From NCBI GenBank assembly GCA_959347315.1, contig OY365810.1, positions 2,470,334 to 2,534,333 on the forward strand: a stretch of 64,000 nucleotides of DNA, in the 5' to 3' direction. The notes under the pieces were generated by a model. The model was not told where the DNA came from. It made no database searches and saw nothing but the letters and a program-made list of their open reading frames with translations. This document shows, one piece after another, positions 1-10,034 of the stretch. Within the stretch, counting starts at the first letter, position 1. Each line of letters begins with the position of its first letter. Origin of the DNA: Bimastos eiseni. Taxonomy: Eukaryota > Annelida > Clitellata > Crassiclitellata > Lumbricidae. A program made the position numbers and the translations under genes.

Positions 1-259
1 CAGAACCCGCTCAATTGCTATCAAATGTATACCGATTCACAATTACTGATAACCCACCGTTATAATGGCAACAGGCAAAGGTCCTGCAACAGCTGTAACT
101 GCAGTAAGGCTAGATTAGTTCTAATTATTGCATGCAGCCTTTATCATCCGGATGCTGGTGGGTGTGTGCAGCACGGAAACAAGTTTTCAAAACTCACTGT
201 CTAGAGAGGCATATTGGTTCTAGTCTTACCACAAGTTCTAAGGGCGATATTTTTGCATC

Positions 260-299
260 ATGTTGATTTTAGTTATCTTTCTATTAAAGCTTGTAGAGG
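260..299 (+). CDS. Ig receptor exon 1: start codon and signal peptide
   Basis: ATG at 260 is followed by a run of hydrophobic residues (MLILVIFLLKL), then a GTAAGT donor at 300. The exon ends in phase 1, the usual place for an intron inside or after the leader of Ig-superfamily genes, and joins in frame to the Ig exon at 1808. The hydrophobic stretch is short but leucine and isoleucine rich. Confidence 0.7.
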
Positions 300-3200
300 G
301 TAAGTATCCGTTATAAATTATCATCAAATAAGAGAATTAATAAATCTCAATTTATAACTGTATAGCCAGTTATAATCATAGAGGGTTATACCTGTCTAAA
401 TATAGTCCACGTGTTCTGTTGACTGCTTCTGAGGGATTCACTCGCTCCCTTTCTATTCCGTCTGACTCGGAAATGGCCGACTAGGGAACTATTGACAGCA
501 ATTTGTCTCATGCGCTCTGTCAACATTTAGGCGAGTTCAAAGTAGGCCTATTGTAGGCATACTGTATGTCATAGACGATGGGGAAATCCCAAGTCAGGTC
601 AGTGTTGGCCAGGCCCCAATATTATCAGATTAATTGTAGACAAAACACGAATGACCGATTAATATGCGGCTATTATCCATGCAATCGTGCATATATCTTT
701 CTGCTGCGGGCCTAGACTTATGTTATAAATGTGTAATACTTTACCATAGATTGACGCCCAATCTAGAAAGTAACTCGGTGTCAGCAGTGGCGCGTCTGCC
801 TATAGGCGCACTAGGCTAGTGCGCCCAAATCTCAGGGGCTCCCAGATGATGAAAACATTAAATACAAAATTACGTCGCAGGACCCAACAAATGAATGAAA
901 ACATTTTATACAAGGTAACATCTCAGTGGGTCCTCAAATGAATTAAACATTTCATGCAAAATAATATCCCAGGGGCGCCAAATGAAAGAAAACATTAAAC
1001 ACAACATAACATCTGAGAGGCCTCCAGATGAATGAAAGCGTTTCATACAATCCTAGGTTTTCTCTTCCCGAACGAAGCAGGTGCATGTCTCGTCGAGTTG
1101 ACTTTGAAAACCTGGTGCTAGGATAGTACGCACTGCCCTTTATTGACGTCGCACCGATTATCATTCACTATACTAAAAATGTGTGTCTGTTGGTATATTC
1201 ATTCTCAGATCTTCCCGACTGAATGAAAACGTTCATACAAAATAACATGTCTCGCGTTTCAAATATTTTAAATATAATAATTTATATTCTCTATTTTTGC
1301 TGCTACTAGGTTCACATGACGGGTGTATTGTGATAATTCATAATTGCTTTGTTAGTGTAAATATCAATTGGCTCGATTAATTGTGTTGGTAAAAGCGAAG
1401 GCTGCGTGTTATGAGCCTCTTCGCCACCAGAAGCTGGCTCACTGTTTAATTGAGTGACATTTTAAAATAAAGTTGCGTATTTCGATATTTGATGCGATGA
1501 CGTGACGTGACGTCACATATCTAAAACTCCCTCCCCTTCGTCACAAATCGTCTCAGATGTATGACCCCTACAATGGGTGCGTGACGTCATTTATAGACGG
1601 GCCCCTCAGACTCGGTGTGTAAATGCATAGGGCCCCAAAATCTTTGCGCCTGGGGCCCCGTTTTCTGTAAACGCGTCTCTGGGTGTCAGAACTTGTAATA
1701 CACACGCCTTACAGCACTCATGCTGACACTAATATTATGAGTACTATTACTCTTTATAGAGTTACGATGCATGTGACCATTCTGTTTTTATGTTTATTTG
1801 CATTTAGTTTTCGGAGGTATTGCAGTCGCACCAAGTAACACAGTCGTAAGATTTGGAGAGAAGTTGCTCTTGGAATGTCGAACCAATAACGCATCCAACG
1901 TGCGCAAATGGACTCACTATAGCACAAGTAGCGACAGCACAGAGAACATTTATAAGCATCCTGGCATATTTAACCCGAAATTCAGACATTTTGTTATTCA
2001 AGTAGACGTCAATGGTTCTGGAATTTTATATACTAACTCCACTACTCTTGACGACGCTGGGATTTACGGTTGCAGCGCTAGAGTTGACGGCAAGGGTGAA
2101 ACTTTCACTGCACAAGTTGTTGTTATGGGTGAGAAATTGATATTTATGAGTTTAATAGCAAAAGATGGCCTTCGTTTTGACTTAAAGCTATGATAATCAA
2201 AGCGATGGTATCGCGTCAATTGACCCCTCGTCAGTTGATCCCCCGTCAATTGGTCCCCTAGTGAATTGATCCCCTCGTCAATTGATCCCCTCAAATCTCT
2301 AGGCTGCGAGTCACAGACGTGCAGCTGATACTGTTAGTAAACAAAAGATTGCTTTCGCAGATTTGCAAAATAACATTACAAAATGAAAGATTGATGTCCA
2401 GGCTTCGTGCCACTCCGCGCTGTAACCGCTTACGGCCGTTCGGAGATTCTTTTATATCTCAGAGCATTTGCTCATTTATCCCATGCATAGACGCTTATGG
2501 ACGTAATGCTGATAAACAAATCATATCATGACTCTTAATTACGTTTTTGTATTTTTTTATTATTTTAACATTTCGTGCTCTTTTACATTGTTCTTTTAAT
2601 AAATGGAGAAGGTCGCAATTGGAACATGAATGTTGTATCAATTGGGCTGGGTTCAATATGCAAGGGATCAATTGACGAAGGGATCAACTGACTAGGGGAT
2701 CAATTGACTGGGAGTTAACTGACAGGAGTCAACTGACGGGGATCAAAAGACGTAGAACCAAAGCTATACATACGTCAACTTAAGTCCACGATATTCCATT
2801 TTTGGGACATTGCTAGATATAAGTCATACGCATCTTTGTAAATCTGCTGGATATGTACCATCAATAGCGCTAGAATTCTTGACGGCAAGCGATGTCCCAC
2901 AAACAACACTGATGACCGTCCCGTTCAGCGCAGACAAATTTACCCAAATTTCCAAACTTAACTATCTTTCTTTCTACCCGTTAACTCACGTGATAGACTC
3001 ATTATCATAGAAAAGAAGAAGCGCGTACAACGTCAACTCAACTTTGCAAAAGTAACGACGGGAAGACTAGATGTTAAACAAAGATGTTTTGTGCATAGCC
3101 GAAGATTACCAAACTAGAAGACTTGATAATAATAGTTAACAATTTCACACATGTGCCTAACTATCAATTGTCTACCTTATAGCCTATAGATAACGTACCC

Positions 3201-6200
3201 CAAAACAAGCATCACATAGAGCAATAATTTTCGTTCTGAAATAATTCTTATTTCTATTCCTATTTCCATTCTCTGCAACGTATTTCCATTCTAATTCTAT
3301 TCTTATTCTCAAAATAATTCCCAATTTTCTTTCTTATTCTCGTTAACGGAAATTAATAATGTTACTTCTAATTCCTATTTCCGTTAACGAAAATATCACT
3401 GACCTGTACATCATCAAAGAGATTTCCAGCATCACCACAGATTGGGAAAAGAGAGAAGAATGAGAATATAACTATATTTCATACATTTTCGCTTATGACA
3501 ATACAAAAAATCATCTACATTATAAAATTAGACCATTGGTTCAATTTTAGATGGGCATATTAAATAGGCTGACCTAAAATTGGGCCAATGGTCTAATTTT
3601 ACCAGAGTTTTTGGTAATTTTTTCTTAGGTCTATTTAGTAGGCCTAAACATATTTAAACAGTGACTATATTGGTGTAGTAAAGTGGATTAAATGAAAGCT
3701 TTCATTTTATTTTTATTGATCTATTTATTAATTTGTTTTCAAGTAATAGGCCTACACAAGGAAAATGAATAATTCGTGATTCAAAGTCAAGCTAGAAATA
3801 CTTTAGAATTAGGTTTCCATGGGTTAGCATAAAATCCTTGTATCTCTTGACATCGATGACGGTTTACATGAACTTCCGATGTTGCAGAATCGTCGCCGCA
3901 GTGCAAGACGAATATAACGACGAATGCCACGAATTCCTTGGTGGAGCGTGCATTCGTTTGGATACAGTGCAGCGTTAGATTCCGAGGATTCTGGACACCG
4001 ACCGTGGAATGGAGACAACACACCGGAGATGACAATAGCACCAGAGTACTAAAAGAGAGAGATGGAGTCGAACTGGTTCTAGTTTCCAATTCAAAAGTTT
4101 CCTCGGAATTAACATTTGTTATAAACTCATCAACAAATGGCTCCTTCTTCTCATGCCATTTCTACTTCACTAGGTACAATGATAAACAGCCATATATGAG
4201 TGCCACTAACATTCCGACCTACAGTTATCACTGGCAGTCCGATAGTATTATACTGCCTATGTTTATGATGGAATCAACAGTTAGGTCTATTGTCAGCATA
4301 CCTGAATTGAGCGAAACTTCCTCACAGATCGCCTTAGTTACCGACAGCAACTCTTCTCCTTACTGGTGTAGGTTCGCTTCATTTTTTTCAACCATAATAA
4401 TAAACACTTTGGACCATCGATAATCGAAGTTTTGACGCAGCAAAAGATTAACATTACCGAGTAGCTTAAAACAATGTAGCCATGACTCATGCAAAGCCAT
4501 TAGTGACTTCTGTAAGGCCCGCGCATTTCGAGTCCACAATTTATAAGTTTCCTATTTAGTAAATTCGAAGCAAGTCGCATAAAGAATACTATTATAAATG
4601 GTTTTATTTTGCTGGTATACGAGGAAATACATTAGCTTATAATTACGATAATCATTGGGTTCTATGTCTATAGTCCGAAGGTTCGATAGTCCGAAGATTG
4701 CACGGTGTCCGGTCGATAGGCGATAAGATTGCAGTTTTAATGGCAGCTGGATTGATGGAAATAATTATGTTTGGCTAAATGCTGGATTGTACCATTCTTT
4801 TCATTCATCCAGCTTCCATTTAGGCGTGATTCTTTTCATATCAATCTAGCTCCCAGTTTTAAACATTCTTTTCATCAATTAATCCAGCTCCTAGTTAAAT
4901 TAATGTCGAAGTATAGAACCTTCGGACTATCGAATCCTCAGATTATCGAGCGGACCCCAATCATTGTCGGTACAGAAACGAGTTTGGGTTAATCCCCACC
5001 ACATTGAGACTGATTAGACTTCAGCCAACTACTTAATTTCAATATGTGGCGAATTCAGCTGTATGTATGGCTAAAGATAATGGAGCATGTGTTCTCTGTT
5101 TTCAGATGTCGTCTCATTTGCATCGCTGTCCGCTGTCTCCGTGTTCTTAGTTCTTGCCGTCATAGTAGCTATTACCTTCTGCATACATTACAAAAGAAGA
5201 GTTTTGGGTAAATCAATTTTCGGCATATCTATTAAAATAATCTATTTTATGTTCTGACAATAGTTGAGGAACATGTGTTTTGAAATTTAGAGTAACCTAC
5301 TTTCTCTTATACTTAGGGGCCGTTCGCATATTGTATAATGCATAAAATGCCAATTTTTGACCCACCCCTACCCCTAATAACGTTATATAACAGCAGCTGT
5401 GACCCCCACCCCTATATTATATAACAGATATGCTACCCACCCCACTACCCCACCCCAGCCTATAAGAACATTAAAAGACTTACAATCGACATAATTATAT
5501 TGCACAATTTGACACTTTTATATCAATACGATGTTAGTTCGCATTTTAATAGTAGTGATTCAACTGATAATTGCCTTTATCCAATTCAAGAACTGCAGTA
5601 AATATCATCATATGCCCAATTAGATATGTAACAAAAGCTACCTTAAAATAGTGTACTCTCTCGTGCCAATGATGAGTAGACAGGATGTATGGAGCTCCGA
5701 TGCATCTTAATAATCGCACTTTTAACGGCACTAAATTCACTTGTATTAATCAGGGTAACTAGTTGGGTATTCGACTATTGTCACCATGTATGTACATGTA
5801 AGCCCACTGATACAGCATGATAATACATGGTAGTGACGTACATCCTATAAAAACACCATTTAAGTTTCCCTCCTGTTTTCCACTAGAAATGAGCATTATA
5901 GTATCACACAGAATGGATTGGTTTAATATTGAACTATCAGGTATTTATCGATAAGTTCGCGGTACATCTCTACCTATTTAATAGTGTATGATGTATACAG
6001 AGTGCGTACTACAACTGCAATTGGGTATTAAGCAAACATAAACTATTTACACATACTACAGAGAATGAAATCACGCGTCATGATAATACCTACCATAATA
6101 ATTATTTCAAGTGAATTCATTTTAATTTAAACCAGAATCAAAACACAGCACACAGAATTGAATTTTAGAGCGTTTAAAGCTATGCACATGAAATTGTTAA

Positions 6201-8862
6201 AACTGTAAACAGCAAATTGTTAAAAGTGGATTTATAAAATAATAACTAAGAACGTCAAATCAATTGCCAGGTGGCAGATAGTGAACGGTTCCTTACCAAT
6301 CGCCACTTCATCAGATTATTTTCTTTTACAAATCCACTTATCAGTATCGCATCATAATTTCTTCTTTTTAGCGCTGTGAAAACTATAGTAGGCCTATATG
6401 AATGAAGCTTAATGCACAGTTCATAATTATTATCTGATGAGTTGCTTTCCCAATAGGCCGTACGTGGTATTTTAGCCGTGCCCACCAGATCCGCATTGGC
6501 CTTCCAATGTTTTCATGTGCTAAGTGTTGTATGCAGTGCTGGGCAAAATACGTTTCTAAATTATTTTTTAAAAGGCATTTCAAAAGTGTCTTGAATTTTT
6601 TCTCAATACATTTCAAACTACATTGAAAATACAACCTAACTTAATATTTCGAAAATAGTTTTTCAAAATACTAGCGAGATATCTACATTTCGCATGCCAT
6701 TTTTATCGTTAAGTATTCACTAGTTTGTAGGGCCTACATTTAAATGTCCTAGTTCATTCATTCATTCATTCTGAGCATTTATATTGCCACTTTAAGAACC
6801 TACTCAGAAGCGCTCTTGACTGTGATGCATAGCCTACATAGTTTATAGTAGTAGGAGACTGGAGCTTCTGGGCCATTTCATGCACAAACCTAAACTCTAC
6901 GATTAACCCTCTTATACTTCTAGGTAAAAGAGGGTTATTGAATCTCTTAGATAATATGTCGTTCCAAAAGATTGGTCTAAACCCGTTGATAGAGTCGATA
7001 ACGCTGCATATTATCATGATTTAGCTTACAACCAGCACATAGATACGACTTCTAGGAATGTCGCCGATAGAGCAATGATAAATGTATTGAATAATATACC
7101 TAATCTTAGCTTGCGGGAGAAAATAGAGAGAGAGCTATAGTCAAACCTATATTATCCACTAAAGCGAGCCTGGGGTTAGGTTTAAAAAAGCCTAACATTA
7201 CTACCCGATCTGAAATGAACTAATCAATTAGCGAATGAATTGCATAAACCTGTAGTAAGACGTTTTAGAAAGAGAAAGGTGTACGTTAGTGGGATAGACG
7301 AGATATGGGCTGCTGATTTGGTCGATATGCAGGCTTTCGCTAAAGATAACGATAACCGTCATAGATGTGTTTTCAAAGTACGGTTGGATTGTGCCATTAA
7401 ATGATAAGAGTTGGAAATCTACAGCTAGTGGTTTCTTGAAAATATTAGAGAGTGGTAGAAAACCGGGTAAGGTGTGGGTGGATCAAGGAAAAGAATTTTA
7501 TAATAAAGACGCAAAGAATTTGGTTGAGTTGTACTCTACTGAGAATGAAGAAAAATCCTGCGTAGTTGAGAGATGGAACCGGACTATGCGAGAGCGAATG
7601 TTTAAGTACTTTACAGCTAATTCAACTAGGAGATATATTGATGTGTTTGGTGAAATGGCTAGCAATTACAATGAGACTAAGCATTCTTCCATTAAAATGA
7701 CGACCGCTAAAGCTAGTATGAAAGTGAACGAAAGGACTGTTTTTATGAATTTGTACGGTGATGAGATTTCGGAACCTATTGTGCCTAGGTTTTCAATCGG
7801 TGATAAAGTTAGAATAACTAAGAAAAAGAACATATTTGAAAAGGGGTACACGCCTAGATGGACGGAAGAAGTTTTTACAGTATCCCAGATTCAATACACG
7901 GATCCTCCAACTTATAAGATTTTTGATTATATTGGAGAAGAAATACAGGGCTCATTTTACGAACAGGAGCTACAGAAGACAACTCAAGAAATATTTAGAA
8001 TCGAAAAGATTATTATGAAACATGGGAAGAAATCTTTAGTGAAATGGATTGGTTATCCCGAGTACTTTAATTCTTGGGTAGATAATGAAGACTTGGTTGG
8101 TGTGTGATAAAACTGATGACTCGTCGAAAACTTTGGAAATTCCCTTGGCTTTTGACTTATAGGGAGTATAGGTGGTGGTTTCGACGAAACCGCAGACTCA
8201 TCATCGAAACTTTTGGAAATTCCTAGAGATTTGACCCAGAGTTTAGGTTTGTGCATGAATTATGTCGGATTTCCAATATTGTGGTAACCTATAGGTGGAA
8301 GATTTAACCTAAGGCCTAGGTTTATGCATAGTTTAGTGGTGACCTATAGGTGGAAGATTTGACCTAGGGCCTAGTTTTGTGCATGAATTGTGACGGACTT
8401 GCAATATTGTGGTGACTTATAGGTCGGTGTTTGACCTAGGTTATAGGTTTGTGTATATTTTAGACATTTTGTAACCTAAGATGGGTCAAAAAATGAATTG
8501 GTAACCTATAGGTTAGCTTTTGACCTAGAGTTCAGGTTTGTGCATGAAATGGCCCAGAAGCTCCAGTTTCCTACTACTGTTTATTATGACTTAAACAAAA
8601 GCACTGATAAAATTGTAATTGGTAATTTACTAATTTCTATTGTGCTAGCAGCTACAATACATGATATCAACCTATTTCACACCAGAACGAAGCCGTAATC
8701 AAGTCAAAACCCAAAAAATTAGTTCGAAAGACAGAGAGGCAGTATATTTATATGAAATGTAGACTTGAGTACCATAAACACAGAAACTAAATCCCAGGAA
8801 TGACTAATTGACTATACAACAATGTTCTTAGTGGTGTACATGTAGGCCCTATATTGTAACTT

Positions 8863-8893
<31 letters not shown>

Positions 8894-9616
8894 TTCAAGA
8901 ACCAGACAAACACCCTTATATACACGTAGGCCTATATACTGATTTAATACTAGGCCTATTCTAGAAATGTTTAATGAAATAATAATATCTAGTTTTAAAA
9001 TAGAAATCTATTACAAAAGCAATTGTGTTCATCGCTGGGCGCCTGCTAGTAGTAGAAGAAGAATCAGGATTCAGCACTTTTTGCTACTGAGCGTCATGAT
9101 TAGAGTTAGCATTGCACTTTCATTTCAGCCAGATACGCAGCGGTTTCAGCGAAAGTGGACAGTCCGATTTCAGATACATATGAGATCCTGCCATATTCAG
9201 TGGAAAATAACTACGAAACAATTGACGAAACAGAAATGGACCAACCAATAGTAGACACTTATCCCACACCAGCCGGATATTCTGCTCTTTTACCAATTAC
9301 AACTCCAACGACTCCGCCCGTCTACAGAAAGGTCGATATTTGTGAAAGTATAAACAACGAGGAGGAAAATCATAACATGCCAAATTATGAGGGTACTTCA
9401 GAGGAGAAAATCAGTTACGTTAGGAGAACGGAGGAAGGTCAAGATCCTGTGTGTTACTTGGAGCTCATTAGCACAACATCGGAAAAGAATATGCAAGACG
9501 GAGGCACATCCAAACCGACCACTGGTGTCAGTGATTACATGGTAGCTGACAGTGAAACGAAGTTAGAATTCGCTAGCAAAAAAAATCCGTCGGCTCAGAT
9601 TGGCATAAGTGATTAA
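260..9616 (+). CDS. Ig-superfamily type I membrane receptor with ITAM-like and ITIM-like tail (five-exon model)
   Basis: The exons are 260-299, 1808-2128, 3888-4367, 5106-5207 and 9129-9616. All four introns are phase 1 with GT..AG ends, and the exon lengths sum to 1431 nt, giving 476 residues. Order: short hydrophobic signal peptide, V-type Ig domain, second Ig-like domain, stalk, one membrane span, basic stop-transfer (KRR), then a tail of about 165 residues rich in tyrosines. The tail reads YEIL-x7-YETI, the spacing of an ITAM, and later VCYLEL, which fits the ITIM consensus. In known families these motifs recruit SH2 proteins after phosphorylation. The likely role is a cell-surface recognition receptor at the plasma membrane; no ligand can be inferred. 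The last exon could instead begin at 9150 (seven residues shorter, same frame). The specific orthologue is not recognised. Intron 4 contains a Polinton remnant; intron 1 contains an 8-bp-TSD element. Confidence 0.8.
785..1681. mobile_element. hAT-like non-autonomous element in intron 1 of the Ig receptor
   Basis: The element starts CAGTGGCGCGTC and ends GACGCGTTTAC-like on the other strand (GTAAACGCGTCTCTG). It is flanked by a perfect 8-bp duplication GGTGTCAG at 777-784 and 1682-1689. Inside are tandem, diverged units of about 55 bp carrying AATGAATGAAAACATTT (840-1240). No transposase frame is visible. An 8-bp duplication with CAGNGGC ends fits hAT. A related copy lies at 14347-16000. Confidence 0.75.
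1808..2128 (+). CDS. Ig receptor exon 2: V-type Ig domain
   Basis: A TTTAG acceptor precedes the exon and a GTGAG donor follows at 2129; both sides are phase 1. The translation shows the V-set framework: a B-strand cysteine (LLLEC), the core tryptophan (RKW) and the F-strand signature DDAGIYGC, then a G strand (FTAQVVVMG). N-glycosylation sequons include NAS, NGS and NST. One domain on one phase 1-1 exon is the classic Ig-domain arrangement. Confidence 0.85.
2213..2753. mobile_element. MITE-like element whose inverted ends are 16-bp tandem repeats
   Basis: The left end holds about five copies of a unit like GTCAATTGATCCCCTC (2213-2290). The right end holds the same unit inverted (2659-2753). 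The middle, 2300-2650, shows no coding sequence. It lies in intron 2 of the Ig receptor. The family is not recognised. Confidence 0.6.
3523..3601. repeat. Hairpin-forming inverted repeat (31-bp arms)
   Basis: The arm at 3523-3553 pairs with 3571-3601; both contain TAAAATTAGACCATTGG and differ at only a few positions, with a 17-base loop. It lies in intron 2 of the Ig receptor and is probably a small MITE. Confidence 0.6.
3888..4367 (+). CDS. Ig receptor exon 3: second Ig-like domain and stalk
   Basis: The acceptor is TTGCAG at 3882-3887 and the donor is GTAGGT at 4368; both are phase 1. Cysteine (WIQCSV), tryptophan (TVEWRQ) and a late cysteine (SFFSCHF) mark an Ig-like fold without the DxGxYxC signature, closer to a C2 type. 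Sequons are frequent (NIT, NAT, NSS, NGS). About 60 residues with no cysteine pair follow as a probable stalk before the membrane exon. The GTGTAG donor two bases upstream (4366) would break the phase, so 4367 was chosen as the exon end. Confidence 0.75.
4658..4958. mobile_element. 301-bp TIR element with 8-bp duplication, copy 1
   Basis: A perfect 8-bp repeat AATCATTG flanks the element at 4650-4657 and 4959-4966. Its imperfect inverted ends of about 35 bp share GATTCGATAGTCCGAAG. The interior carries copies of the motif ATCAATCCAGCTCC. The second copy at 41874-42185 has its own perfect 8-bp duplication, which confirms the boundaries. Confidence 0.75.
5106..5207 (+). CDS. Ig receptor exon 4: transmembrane segment
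   Basis: The exon sits between TTTTCAG and GTAAAT and is phase 1 on both sides. It encodes about 24 hydrophobic residues (containing VSVFLVLAVIVAITFCI) followed by HYKRR, a positive-inside stop-transfer signal. This orients the protein with the Ig domains outside and the tyrosine-rich tail in the cytosol. Confidence 0.8.
5325..5470. repeat. C-rich repeat fragment starting GGGGCCGTTCGCATATT
   Basis: The opening resembles the start of the element at 23453 (GGGGCCGTCCACATATTACG). It is followed by poly-C-rich phrases (CCACCCCTACCCC) interrupted by TTATATAACAG. It is probably an end of a related TIR element. No partner end was found. Confidence 0.4.
6752..6835 (-). mobile_element. LINE/SINE 3' tail fragment, (TTCA)n side
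   Basis: Read on the minus strand it ends in a run of AATGAATGAATGA preceded by a block with GCGCT and a TATAAAT-like word. The same terminal arrangement is seen at 36515-36558, 47403-47470, 54120-54165 and 55590-55665. Confidence 0.5.
6985..7140 (+). pseudogene. Remnant of a PLA2-like (parvovirus VP1-type) domain in the Polinton
   Basis: The frame reads VDNAAYYHDLAYNQHID, matching the catalytic helix pattern Dx2A..HDxxY of the parvovirus-type phospholipase A2 domain, which is known as a capsid-entry enzyme domain. About 52 codons are open before a TAG at 7138-7140, and the calcium loop upstream is not visible. It lies on the same strand as the integrase. Assignment rests on the short motif and on the Polinton context. 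Confidence 0.5.
7235..8107 (+). pseudogene. Polinton-type integrase with C-terminal chromodomain, frameshifted
   Basis: Retrovirus-like integrase. The first catalytic Asp is in AADLVDMQ (about 7310), the second in WVDQGKEF (about 7480), and the Glu in VVERWNRTM (about 7570). A frameshift near 7345 separates the first Asp from the rest. Only 28 residues lie between the second Asp and the Glu, where about 35 are usual, so a short in-frame deletion is likely. The C-terminal part (KSLVKWIGYPEYFNSWV, ending near 8090) is a chromodomain. The frame stays open from 7367 to TGA at 8107. With the frameshift and shortened core the product is unlikely to work. Confidence 0.85.
8130..8520. repeat. Subterminal repeats of the Polinton (GACCTATAGGTGG family)
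   Basis: Between the integrase and the right TIR, diverged units of about 70-100 bp recur, each with a phrase like GACCTATAGGTGGAAGATTTGACCTAGG and TTTGTGCATGAATT. Repeated subterminal motifs are common in large DNA transposons. Confidence 0.6.
8863..8894. repeat. (AT)n microsatellite
   Basis: About 32 bases of alternating TA with one interruption, in intron 4 of the Ig receptor. Confidence 0.9.
9129..9616 (+). CDS. Ig receptor exon 5: cytoplasmic tail with tyrosine motifs and stop codon
   Basis: Acceptor TTTCAG ends at 9128; a second in-frame acceptor ends at 9149. Both keep phase 1 with exon 4. The tail contains YEIL (codons 9179-9190) and YETI (9212-9223) separated by seven residues, with D two residues before the first tyrosine. 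Also seen are YSAL, YRKV, YEGT, VCYLEL (9449-9466) and YMVA. The tail is acidic and rich in Ser, Thr and Glu, with no catalytic domain. The stop is TAA at 9614-9616. Confidence 0.75.
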
Positions 9617-9848
9617 TCATTTAGAAATGAGACTCCTGTTTAACCTCTAAAGACTTAGACATAGGAAAATACCTTGCCATTTTGGGATACCATAAATGAA
9701 AGTCCTAAATATCATCAAGATCTTTGTTATTACAAGGACAATCGTAGTCTATAATTTATATGAAGCTACATGTATGTTGACGCCAAACATGTTGCCTGTG
9801 TAACTGTAGAGTATAAAAAGACTTGTATATTATAGCTAAGACCATACA

Positions 9849-9854
9849 AATAAA
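9849..9854 (+). terminator. Candidate polyadenylation signal of the Ig receptor
   Basis: AATAAA lies 233 bases after the stop codon on the coding strand. It is the first canonical hexamer downstream; cleavage itself cannot be seen. Confidence 0.45.
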
Positions 9855-10034
9855 ATATTAGTGGGCTAATGATGAATATCACGTACATGTTACCCCACTA
9901 ACGTGGTAAGATGTAACACGAGCAAAGGCATGTCTTAACATTATTGTAATGAATTAATTTGTGCCTCTTTGTTAAATTGTAACAGAAATAAGTTTGTACT
10001 TATTAATTAAGAACAGTCCACCATTCTCGATATG

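Larger units (their letters stand above)
6847..8578 (+). mobile_element. Polinton (Maverick) internal-deletion remnant
   Basis: The element begins AGTAGTAGG and ends CCTACTACT, so it has the AG..CT termini of Polintons. It is flanked by a perfect 6-bp duplication GTTTAT (6841-6846 and 8579-8584), the Polinton duplication length. Terminal inverted repeats of about 55 bp (6847-6901 and 8524-8578) differ at about three positions. Inside are only a remnant of a phospholipase A2-like protein and a broken integrase with a chromodomain. The B-family polymerase, packaging ATPase, protease and major capsid genes are absent. At 1.7 kb against the usual 15-20 kb it is a deletion derivative, sitting in intron 4 of the Ig receptor. 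Confidence 0.85.
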
